A DNA stretch of 46,819 nucleotides from JBEICQ01 sp046297395. GTDB lineage: Bacteria > Bacteroidota > Bacteroidia > UBA4408. A program made the position numbers and the translations under genes. Shown piece by piece: positions 8,764 to 16,551 of this stretch. Each line of letters begins with the position of its first letter. Positions within the stretch are counted from its first letter, which is position 1. The stretch spans positions 1 to 46,819 of the forward strand of contig JBKCNM010000033.1 of the NCBI GenBank assembly GCA_046297395.1, in the 5' to 3' direction. The notes below the pieces were generated by a model that was not told the origin of the DNA, did no database searches, and saw only the letters and a list, made by a program, of their open reading frames with translations.

Positions 8764-10103
8764 TGACAGAAAAAAAGATGGTCATACTTGGAGGTGGTGA
8801 AAGCGGAGCAGGTGCTGCCGTTCTCGGCAAAAAACTTGGCTATAATGTATTTCTGAGCGACAAAGGGTTGCTCAAAGACGCATACAGGAACGAGCTCACT
8901 TCTTTGGGAATCGCTTTTGAGCAAGGACAGCACAGTGAAGATAAAATACTGGATGCAAGCATCGTGATTAAAAGCCCCGGGATTCCCGACAAAGCCCCCC
9001 TGGTAAAAGCCATCCGTGAAAAAGGTATTCCGGTTATATCAGAAATTGAGTTGGCTGCAAACAACACAAATGCCAAACTCATAGCGATAACCGGAACCAA
9101 TGGAAAAACAACCACCACCCTTCTCACCTATCATATCCTGAAAAAAGCCGGACTGAATGTGGGACTTGCCGGAAATATAGGCAAGAGTTTTGCCCGGCAG
9201 GTTGCCAACGAAACACATGACTTCTATGTGCTTGAACTAAGCAGCTTTCAGCTCGATGGCATGTATGATTCGCGCATTCATATCGCCATCCTTTGCAACA
9301 TTACTCCCGATCACCTGGATCGATACGAATACAAACTGGAAAATTATGTGCAATCGAAGTTCCGTATTCTGCAGAATCAGACTGAACATGATTTTTTTAT
9401 TTACTGCGATGATGATCCAATCATTTCAGATTACCTGAGTAAAGCCGGCATTCGCGCAAAAAAATTACCCTTTTCCATCAAGCATATTCTCAGCGAAGGT
9501 GCCTGGCTTCAAGGAAAGGAAATCACCATCGATACAAATCAAAATCCACTTCATATGTCACTTGACGATTTATCACTGCAAGGCAAACACAATGCCTACA
9601 ACTCCATGGCCGCAGGCATCTCTGCCCGTGTACTCGAAATCAGGAAAGAAATTATCCGAGAAAGTCTCTCCGATTTTGAAAACATTGAACATCGTTTGGA
9701 ATTTGTTGCCAAAGTAAATGGCATCGAATTTATCAACGATAGCAAAGCCACCAATGTAAACTCTACCTGGTATGCATTAGAAAGCATGCAAAATCCAACG
9801 GTATGGATTGTTGGAGGACAAGACAAAGGAAATGACTACGACATGCTGCTTGACCTTGCAAAAGAAAAAGTAAAAGCCATTGTTTGTCTTGGTGTTGACA
9901 ACAGCAAAATTATTGAGGCCTTCAGCAAGAGCGTTCCTCAGATTGTGGAGACAAACAATGCACAGGATGCAGTGATGACTGCCTATAGAATTGCCAAAAA
10001 AGGTGATACTGTTCTACTTTCTCCTGCCTGTGCAAGTTTTGATCTCTTTGAAAATTACGAGGACCGTGGCCGACAGTTCAAACATGCAGTAAGACGACTC
10101 TGA
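8763..10103 (+). CDS. murD: UDP-MurNAc-L-alanine:D-glutamate ligase MurD
   Basis: A complete 446-residue MurD. It has an N-terminal UDP-binding Rossmann domain (ILGGGESG), the central ATPase domain with P-loop ITGTNGKTTT (about residue 110), and the C-terminal domain with EHRLE, NDSKATN, GGQDK and SPACASFDLF. These hold the residues equivalent to E. coli R302, D317, K319, T321, K348 and S415. It adds D-glutamate to UDP-MurNAc-L-Ala in the cytoplasm. The gene is intact and full length, so the small MurD-like gene 2 bp downstream is an extra copy of one domain, not its displaced 3' end. Confidence 0.97.
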   Translation: MTEKKMVILGGGESGAGAAVLGKKLGYNVFLSDKGLLKDAYRNELTSLGIAFEQGQHSEDKILDASIVIKSPGIPDKAPLVKAIREKGIPVISEIELAANNTNAKLIAITGTNGKTTTTLLTYHILKKAGLNVGLAGNIGKSFARQVANETHDFYVLELSSFQLDGMYDSRIHIAILCNITPDHLDRYEYKLENYVQSKFRILQNQTEHDFFIYCDDDPIISDYLSKAGIRAKKLPFSIKHILSEGAWLQGKEITIDTNQNPLHMSLDDLSLQGKHNAYNSMAAGISARVLEIRKEIIRESLSDFENIEHRLEFVAKVNGIEFINDSKATNVNSTWYALESMQNPTVWIVGGQDKGNDYDMLLDLAKEKVKAIVCLGVDNSKIIEAFSKSVPQIVETNNAQDAVMTAYRIAKKGDTVLLSPACASFDLFENYEDRGRQFKHAVRRL

Positions 10104-10105
10104 AC

Positions 10106-10627
10106 ATGGACAAGAAAGAAAAAATTCGTGCTTCGGCAGCAAGGGATCACCTGCTTGCCCGGAGGATGAAGATCCGATCAGGACAACAGCCTGCGGAACA
10201 TCATTTAGAGCTTTATGCATCGTTAAAAGGAGTGGATTACATTAACGATTCTAAAAGTTGTGACCTTGATTCTGCCTGGCTTTCTCTTGAAAAAATACCG
10301 AAACCTATTATCTGGATTCTCGGGGGAACAAGCCGTGACAATGACTACGCACAAATGTGCGGCATCGTAGGTGAAAAAGCGCATACGCTTATTTGTATGG
10401 GAAAAGACAGCACCCAAATATTTAACGACCTGCATCTTTATGCAAAACTTATTTTACAAGCCCAGGATATCAATGAAGCTGTTAAAATCGCATCCATGGT
10501 TTCACAAAAAGGGGATGCCATTCTGTTCTCTCCGGCTTGTCCTAGTTATGACGCATATGCCAATTACGAGGACCGCGGTAGACAATTTAAAGCAGCTGTA
10601 GATAAAATTGAATGGGGCGGAATCTGA
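10106..10627 (+). CDS. Stand-alone MurD C-terminal-domain paralogue, function unknown
   Basis: The 173-residue product aligns with only the last domain of the neighbouring MurD (EHxLE to the C-terminus), with about 55 identities in 139 positions counted by eye. It keeps NDSK, GG, NDY, SPAC and NYEDRGRQF. It lacks the UDP-binding and P-loop domains, so it cannot be a ligase alone. Instead of MurD's central domain it starts with about 30 very basic residues. Positions equivalent to E. coli MurD R302, T321 and K348 are changed to H, C and R, while D317, K319 and S415 equivalents remain. It starts 2 bp after murD and ends 6 bp before ftsW, so it is probably co-translated. The intact frame and conserved patches argue for selection. 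It could be a regulator or partner of MurD or another wall enzyme, or a recent non-functional duplicate; the first seems more likely. Confidence 0.85.
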   Translation: MDKKEKIRASAARDHLLARRMKIRSGQQPAEHHLELYASLKGVDYINDSKSCDLDSAWLSLEKIPKPIIWILGGTSRDNDYAQMCGIVGEKAHTLICMGKDSTQIFNDLHLYAKLILQAQDINEAVKIASMVSQKGDAILFSPACPSYDAYANYEDRGRQFKAAVDKIEWGGI

Positions 10628-10633
10628 TAACAG

Positions 10634-11809
10634 ATGAATATATTTACTTTTCAAATAAAAGGAGACAAGGTAATATGGGCGGTAGTTGTATTGCTATCTC
10701 TCATATCTACTCTAGTAGTTTATAGTTCAACCGGAACACTGGCATACAAATATCAATCCGGAAATACAGAATACTATCTCATCAAACATGTATTCACACT
10801 TGTTTTCGGAATACTGCTGATGATGTTTGTGCACAACATACCGTATAAATATTTTTCGCGATTCTCTCAACTTTCAGTCATTATTGCCATCCCACTCTTG
10901 CTGTATACACTTGCAAAAGGGTCCAATCTCAATGAGGCAAGCCGCTGGATACAACTGCCGGTAATTAATCTTACTTTTCAAACCTCTGACTTTGCGAAGC
11001 TGGCACTAATAGCATTCACTGCAAGAACCCTCTCAAAAAAACAGGACGAACTTGCTAACCCGAAGAAAGGGGTAATGCTCATTCTCGCGCCAATAGTAAT
11101 TGTATGCGCACTTATTTTACCTGCCAACTTCAGTACTGCTGCTGTGTTATTTACCTCCTGTTTTGTACTCATGTTTGCAGGAAGAGTGTATATCAAACAT
11201 TTGCTTGCCACCATGGGGATCATGCTTGCAGGGCTAATGCTATTGTTGCTGATTGGAAAAACTGCGCCGAAGGTTTTTCCTCGATTCGGTACATGGATGA
11301 AAAGGGTAGAAAACTTTTCGGGCGGAGACAAAACCGGGAAAGGAAATTTTCAGGTTGAACAGAGCAAGATTGCCATCGCTACCGGCGGCATCATTGGCAA
11401 GGGGCCGGGCAAAAGCATACAAAGAAATTTCTTACCTCATCCCTATTCCGATTTTATTTTTTCTATCATCATTGAGGAATATGGATTTATCATGGGCTTT
11501 TTTATTTTGCTTCTATATTCCATTCTACTTTTCAGGGGATTGCGTATTGCCAACCATGCAGATAGCACTTTTGGTTCCTTGCTCGCCTTTGGTATTGCTT
11601 TTGGTCTTGTTTTTCAGGCCTGTGTAAATATGGCTGTTGCAGTAAATCTTTTTCCTGTTACCGGACAACCTCTGCCCTTGCTGAGCATGGGAGGTACATC
11701 CATCTGGTTCACCTCTATCTCCATAGGAATGATACTTAGTGTAAGCAGGGAACAAGAAGAAAATACTACCGTAAAAAATGCTGCCGAGGAGGGGCTTCAG
11801 TATGCTTAA
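10634..11809 (+). CDS. ftsW: Septal peptidoglycan polymerase FtsW (SEDS family)
   Basis: A 391-residue polytopic protein with about ten membrane segments and SEDS signatures, including FPVTGQPLPLLSMGGTS near the C-terminus and KGPGKS (about residues 257-262). SEDS proteins polymerise lipid II into glycan strands, and FtsW does so at the septum together with FtsI. The start is 6 bp after the MurD-domain gene. It overlaps murG by 8 bp. Its C-terminal coding bases contain the murG ribosome-binding site. Confidence 0.95.
   Translation: MNIFTFQIKGDKVIWAVVVLLSLISTLVVYSSTGTLAYKYQSGNTEYYLIKHVFTLVFGILLMMFVHNIPYKYFSRFSQLSVIIAIPLLLYTLAKGSNLNEASRWIQLPVINLTFQTSDFAKLALIAFTARTLSKKQDELANPKKGVMLILAPIVIVCALILPANFSTAAVLFTSCFVLMFAGRVYIKHLLATMGIMLAGLMLLLLIGKTAPKVFPRFGTWMKRVENFSGGDKTGKGNFQVEQSKIAIATGGIIGKGPGKSIQRNFLPHPYSDFIFSIIIEEYGFIMGFFILLLYSILLFRGLRIANHADSTFGSLLAFGIAFGLVFQACVNMAVAVNLFPVTGQPLPLLSMGGTSIWFTSISIGMILSVSREQEENTTVKNAAEEGLQYA
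11786..11794 (+). promoter_or_regulatory. Strong Shine-Dalgarno for murG (GAGGAGGGG)
   Basis: GAGGAGGGG lies inside the end of ftsW, 7 nt before ATG 11802. It decides that start over the in-frame ATG at 11778. It is one of few obvious Shine-Dalgarno sites in this window. Confidence 0.7.
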
Positions 11810-12902
11810 GCTCATGATCAGCGGAGGTGGAACAGGAGGACATATCTTCCCTGCCATTGCCATTGCCAATGAAATAAAGTCAAGAATACCGGATGCTGAT
11901 ATCCTTTTTGTAGGAGCACTTGGTAAAATGGAAATGGAAAAAGTACCTCAGGCCGGTTATCCCATTACCGGACTAAACATATCAGGATTTCAGAGAGATT
12001 CGGTCTTAAAAAACCTGTTGCTTCCCTATAAATTAGTAAAGAGCATCATTGCTTCCATTCAGCTTATTAAAAAATTCAAGCCGGCATTTGTCATCGGTGT
12101 TGGCGGATATGCAAGTGGCCCCTTGCTCCTGGCAGCTCAATTGCTGGGTGTACCTACCTACCTTCAAGAGCAAAATTCACTTGCCGGAAAAACCAATGTT
12201 TGGTTAGGAAAAAGAGCAAGAAAAATTTGTGTCGCTTATCCTAACATGGAAAAATATTTTCCTGCCAACAAAATTGTGCTCACAGGAAATCCGGTACGAA
12301 AAGAAATTGTAGAGATAAAAAATGTCCCCCGTCTTTCGGGTTGGCAAGGCATAGAAGATGACCGTTCACTTCGGATACTTGTAACCGGAGGAAGTTTGGG
12401 TGCACGAAACATCAACAGAGCCATGAGCAAAAACATCGATTGGTTTATGCAGGCAAATGTATCGGTACTTTGGCAAACAGGTGTTGGCTATTATCCTACT
12501 GCCGAAACACTCATCTCAACCAGGAAACCAAAAAACATCCTTGCTACAGCGTTTGTAAAAGACATGCACAACGCTTACGCATGGGCAGATGTTGTAGTAT
12601 CTCGTGCAGGTGCCGGCGCCATTGCCGAAATCATGGTTGCAGGAAAATGTGCTGTGCTGGTTCCCTTGCCAACTGCAGCAGAGGATCATCAGACCAAAAA
12701 TGCAGAGGCCATAACAAATTCCGGAGCAGGCATACTGGTGCGTGATGCAGAGATTGAAAACCGCATCACAGAAATCATCAACAGGTTGTTGTCACAACCC
12801 GATGAAGTAAAAAAAATGGGGATGGCAGCTGCCGGCAGCGGAAGAACAGATGCCACCAAAAAAATTGCAGACATCATCTTAACTGATGCACAACAGAAAT
12901 GA
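11802..12902 (+). CDS. murG: UDP-GlcNAc:lipid I N-acetylglucosaminyltransferase MurG
   Basis: The 366-residue GT28 family enzyme converts lipid I to lipid II on the inner face of the membrane. It shows the N-terminal GGGTGGHIFPAIAIA loop, the GVGGYASGPLLLAA motif, and the C-terminal donor-binding region SRAGAGAIAEIM with LPTAAEDHQTKNA. ATG 11802 is chosen because a strong Shine-Dalgarno is 7 nt upstream and because MurG proteins start just before the GGTGGH loop. It overlaps ftsW by 8 bp and murC by 4 bp. Confidence 0.96.
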   Translation: MLKLMISGGGTGGHIFPAIAIANEIKSRIPDADILFVGALGKMEMEKVPQAGYPITGLNISGFQRDSVLKNLLLPYKLVKSIIASIQLIKKFKPAFVIGVGGYASGPLLLAAQLLGVPTYLQEQNSLAGKTNVWLGKRARKICVAYPNMEKYFPANKIVLTGNPVRKEIVEIKNVPRLSGWQGIEDDRSLRILVTGGSLGARNINRAMSKNIDWFMQANVSVLWQTGVGYYPTAETLISTRKPKNILATAFVKDMHNAYAWADVVVSRAGAGAIAEIMVAGKCAVLVPLPTAAEDHQTKNAEAITNSGAGILVRDAEIENRITEIINRLLSQPDEVKKMGMAAAGSGRTDATKKIADIILTDAQQK

Positions 12903-14275
12903 TAAACCTCCGAAACATATATTTTTTAGGTATTGGAGGCATTGGTATGTCTGCCCTGGCCAGGTTCTGCAGAAAAAAAGGATACAACATAGCAGGATAC
13001 GACAAAACACCTACTGCCTTGACCCGAATGCTGGAGAAAGAAGGCATTGATATTACTTATTCAGAAAAAACAGAAGCACTGGCAAGCATTTTTTCGCATT
13101 CGCCTGATGATTCATTGGTTGTATTTACACCGGCGATATCAGTTGATCATCCTCAATACCGTTTTTTCCAGCAGAACGGTTACCGCATCATCAAACGGTC
13201 AGTGATGTTGGGAGAAATTTGCAGGGATTATAAAACCTTTGCTGTTGCAGGTACCCACGGAAAAACCACTACCTCATGCATGGCGGCACATCTCATGAGA
13301 TCATCCAACATTGATTGCAATGCATTTCTTGGGGGACTCTCTGCCAATTACAACAGCAACCTCTTGCTTGGAAATGATTCGGTGATGGTGGTTGAAGCTG
13401 ATGAGTACGACCGGTCTTTTCTCACACTTTATCCGCACGCTGCGGTAATCACTTCTTTGGATGCCGATCATCTTGACATCTATGGTGAACCCGCCATGCT
13501 CGAAGAATCTTTTCGTTTGTTTGCATCACAGATTGAAAAAGGTGGTGTTTGCATTCATCATCAGTCTTTGAAACTGGATACAGCACCTGATGTAAAAAAA
13601 ATTACCTACGGTTTACATGGTCCTGCTGATTATTATGCTACCGACATACACATTCAAAACGGACTCTATGTATTTGATATTTATGGGTTGATTCATCTTC
13701 GGAAAATCAGCCTTGGCATGCCGGGACTTCATAATGTGGAGAATGCGCTTGCGGCAGTAGCATTGGCATTGTCAGCAGGTGCTGATGTAGAAGGCATAAG
13801 AAAAGGCCTTGCCTCATTTACCGGTGTAAAAAGGAGATTCGAGACCATCTTCAGAAGTAATCAATTTACCTACATAGATGATTATGCTCACCATCCAAGT
13901 GAGATCACACGCTGCATTGAATCTGCAAGAGCCTTGTATCCGGATAAAAAAATGACGGTGGTTTTTCAACCTCATCTTTTTTCGCGCACCCGCGACTTCA
14001 TGGATGCATTTGCCGAAAGTCTTGCCATGTGTGATACCCTGTACCTGCTTGATATCTATCCTGCAAGGGAAAATCCCATTGAAGGGGTTACTTCAGAAGC
14101 CTTGTTGGAGAGAGTAAAACTCAGTGATAAACACATGAGCAGCCTCAAGAAATTTACAAGTAGCTGGCATCCACAGCAGGGAGAAATCCTTCTTACATTG
14201 GGTGCCGGCGACATAGACACGCTCGTTGAACCCTTGCTAAACAAACTTACTTTACTGTATGGAAACGAGGAATAA
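12899..14275 (+). CDS. murC: UDP-MurNAc:L-alanine ligase MurC
   Basis: A 458-residue Mur ligase with the N-terminal FLGIGGIGMSALAR nucleotide-binding loop, P-loop AGTHGKTTTSCMA (about residues 118-130), EADEYDRSF and the DDYAHHPSEI motif typical of MurC. It adds L-alanine to UDP-MurNAc, the first amino-acid step of the stem peptide. It overlaps murG by 4 bp (ATGA) and ftsQ by 17 bp. Length is normal. Confidence 0.97.
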   Translation: MINLRNIYFLGIGGIGMSALARFCRKKGYNIAGYDKTPTALTRMLEKEGIDITYSEKTEALASIFSHSPDDSLVVFTPAISVDHPQYRFFQQNGYRIIKRSVMLGEICRDYKTFAVAGTHGKTTTSCMAAHLMRSSNIDCNAFLGGLSANYNSNLLLGNDSVMVVEADEYDRSFLTLYPHAAVITSLDADHLDIYGEPAMLEESFRLFASQIEKGGVCIHHQSLKLDTAPDVKKITYGLHGPADYYATDIHIQNGLYVFDIYGLIHLRKISLGMPGLHNVENALAAVALALSAGADVEGIRKGLASFTGVKRRFETIFRSNQFTYIDDYAHHPSEITRCIESARALYPDKKMTVVFQPHLFSRTRDFMDAFAESLAMCDTLYLLDIYPARENPIEGVTSEALLERVKLSDKHMSSLKKFTSSWHPQQGEILLTLGAGDIDTLVEPLLNKLTLLYGNEE

Positions 14276-15101
14276 CAAGTGGGTGGTATTGTCAGTAAGA
14301 ATTGTATTGCTGTTATCTATTACGGCCATATTCGCATTTACATCTTCCAAACAAAATGAAGTGTGTTGCAAAGATGTTGTTATTCATATGGAGTATGAAA
14401 ATGAGAACAGATTCATCAGGGAAAGTCATATTGGCAGGTGCATTTATCTGCAGTTCGGAGAACTAAGAGGAATGAGGCTTGAGGCTATTCCCATGCACAG
14501 GATTGAACTTGCACTGAACGAGATGCCGGAGGTTTTCCGCAGCGAGGTTTATAGCACCCCCGATGGATACCTGTTTATCCATGTAAAACAAAGAAGGCCC
14601 ATTGCAAGGGTAATCAATTACAAAGGAGAAGGATTTTATTTCGATAGCCGTGGAAAGATCATGCCCCTCAGCCATGAGTATATTGCCAGGTTGCCTGTTT
14701 TTACCGGAGACATTCCTTATTCATACGAAGGGTACTTTTACAAAGATCTTTCGAACATCAGTGATACAGCAAAATATAATATGCAGGGCACGCTCCTGCA
14801 ATCCATGTATCGCATGGCGATGATGATAGACAGGGATGATTTTTGGAAACACCTGACAGAGCAGGTTTCCATAGAAAACGGAAACTTTTATTTGGTACCC
14901 AAGCTGGGTAACCAGGTAATTAATTTTGGTGATGGAAATCGGCTTTCAAACAAACTGCACAACATGGAACTGTTTTATCGGAAGGGAATAGAAAAAGTGG
15001 GATGGGACAAATACAACTCATTCGATTTGAGATTTGAGGGACAAGTAATTGCCAAAAAAAGAGACATCTATCAAAAAAATAAAAAACAAACAAACCAATA
15101 A
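14259..15101 (+). CDS. ftsQ: FtsQ-like divisome protein
   Basis: A 280-residue bitopic membrane protein with a short positively charged cytoplasmic tail, one membrane segment (about residues 10-28) and a periplasmic domain. The part after the membrane segment (about 40-110) resembles the POTRA-like FtsQ region, including SEVYSTPDGYLFIHVKQRRP. Conservation is weak, as is usual for Bacteroidota FtsQ, so position between murC and ftsA carries much of the call. FtsQ recruits FtsL/FtsB at the septum. The start lies 17 bp inside murC. Confidence 0.86.
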   Translation: METRNNKWVVLSVRIVLLLSITAIFAFTSSKQNEVCCKDVVIHMEYENENRFIRESHIGRCIYLQFGELRGMRLEAIPMHRIELALNEMPEVFRSEVYSTPDGYLFIHVKQRRPIARVINYKGEGFYFDSRGKIMPLSHEYIARLPVFTGDIPYSYEGYFYKDLSNISDTAKYNMQGTLLQSMYRMAMMIDRDDFWKHLTEQVSIENGNFYLVPKLGNQVINFGDGNRLSNKLHNMELFYRKGIEKVGWDKYNSFDLRFEGQVIAKKRDIYQKNKKQTNQ

Positions 15102-15113
15102 AAGCATCCTTCC

Positions 15114-16451
15114 ATGAATAAAGAAACCATTGTAGGCCTTGACATAGGCACAACCAAAATAGCGGTATTCGTGGGCCGCAAAAATGAATTCGGAAAGATT
15201 GAAATCATCGGTCGTGGAAAAGCAGAATCTCTTGGTGTACGAAAAGGACAGGTTTTGAATATCGACCAAACAGTTACTGCTATAAGGGCGGCCATAGAAC
15301 AGGCAGAAGCAGAGGCCAACATGAAAATTAATCATGTTACAGTGGGCATTGCCGGTCAACATATACGAAGCATGCAACACCGGGGTATTCGTATCAGGAA
15401 AAATGTAGAGAACGAAATCAGTGTAGAAGATGTAAGGGAACTTGAAGAAGACATGTACAAACTTGTGATGGCTCCCGGTGAAGGAATCATCCATGTAATT
15501 GCCCAGGAATTTATCGTGGATAATGAGCCGGGTATAAAAGATCCGGTGGGAATGCCGGGCGTAAGACTCGAGGCAAATTTTCATATCATTACCGGAAACA
15601 TTGGTGCCATTAACACCCTTTTGCGTTGTATTCAAAAAGCCAATTTAACTGTTCAAGACCTCGTTGTTGAACCGCTTGCATCGGCTGCTGCCGTATTGAG
15701 CGACGAAGAAAAAGAAGCCGGCGTGGCGCTGGTGGATATTGGCGGTGGCACAACTGACATTGCAATTTTTCATGAAAAAATTATCAGGCATACTGCAGTC
15801 ATCCCGTTTGGAGGAAATGCCATTACAGATGATGTAAAAACGGCATTTCAAATCATCAGCACGCAAGCTGAACTGCTAAAAGTAAAATTTGGTTCTGCGT
15901 TTGCAGATGAAAACAAGGAAAATGAAATTGTATCCATTCCGGGTCTGAGGGGGCGAGAAGCCAAGGAGGTTTCTATCAGAAACCTTGCCGGAATCATTGA
16001 AGCAAGAGTAGAAGAGATTCTCTATCATGTGCTTTATGAAATCAATAACTCAGGCTACGCAGGAAAGCTGGGAGCAGGTATTGTTCTTACTGGAGGTGGT
16101 GCATTGCTTAAGCATATTACTGCTTACACTGCTTTCAAAAGTGGACGAGAAATCAAGCTTGGGTATCCAACAGAAAACCTTGCCGGAAACACAGATGATC
16201 TAAAGAGTCCGATGTATTCTACAGGTGTGGGATTGGTGATTGTTGGCATGAAGGCACTCGAAAGAAGAGGAGGCCATCAACAGGAAACACTTCCCAAGGT
16301 GGATGAAGAAATACCTGCCCAAGAACAAAAGCCAATCACCGATGAAGGCGAATTAAATGAAGACACAACCAGTACACACGAGCAGGAATTGAGAGAAAAT
16401 CTGGGCTTCTGGGAACGATTTAAAAAATGGTTTACCGACGACATCAGGTAA
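15114..16451 (+). CDS. ftsA: Cell division protein FtsA
   Basis: The 445-residue actin-like ATPase has phosphate-binding loops GLDIGTTKIAVFVG near the N-terminus and VDIGGGTTDIAIF (about residues 204-216), plus VLTGGGALL. The C-terminal stretch ENLGFWERFKKWF is an amphipathic helix that would attach the protein to the inner membrane, the classic FtsA anchor. FtsA tethers FtsZ to the membrane and signals to the late divisome. A polar linker of about 45 residues precedes the helix. The gene is 12 bp after ftsQ and 100 bp before ftsZ. Confidence 0.97.
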   Translation: MNKETIVGLDIGTTKIAVFVGRKNEFGKIEIIGRGKAESLGVRKGQVLNIDQTVTAIRAAIEQAEAEANMKINHVTVGIAGQHIRSMQHRGIRIRKNVENEISVEDVRELEEDMYKLVMAPGEGIIHVIAQEFIVDNEPGIKDPVGMPGVRLEANFHIITGNIGAINTLLRCIQKANLTVQDLVVEPLASAAAVLSDEEKEAGVALVDIGGGTTDIAIFHEKIIRHTAVIPFGGNAITDDVKTAFQIISTQAELLKVKFGSAFADENKENEIVSIPGLRGREAKEVSIRNLAGIIEARVEEILYHVLYEINNSGYAGKLGAGIVLTGGGALLKHITAYTAFKSGREIKLGYPTENLAGNTDDLKSPMYSTGVGLVIVGMKALERRGGHQQETLPKVDEEIPAQEQKPITDEGELNEDTTSTHEQELRENLGFWERFKKWFTDDIR

Positions 16452-16551
16452 TCCTCACTACTATTCACATCAAGCGGTTGAAAACTAGCATACCTCTTAA
16501 AAAAACACAACTAAACTTCTTTGTAAAATCACACTGTCAAAAAAAACATAC

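Noticed and set aside
8763..10627. murD split or frameshifted into two pieces
   Set aside because: The first gene is a full-length MurD with its own complete C-terminal domain. The second repeats that domain with many substitutions, so it is a paralogue and not a displaced end.
16452..16551. Separate promoter for ftsZ in the 100-bp gap after ftsA
   Set aside because: The best candidates, CTTCTTTG and TACCTCTT, each miss two key positions of TAnnTTTG, and no TTG lies at a suitable distance.
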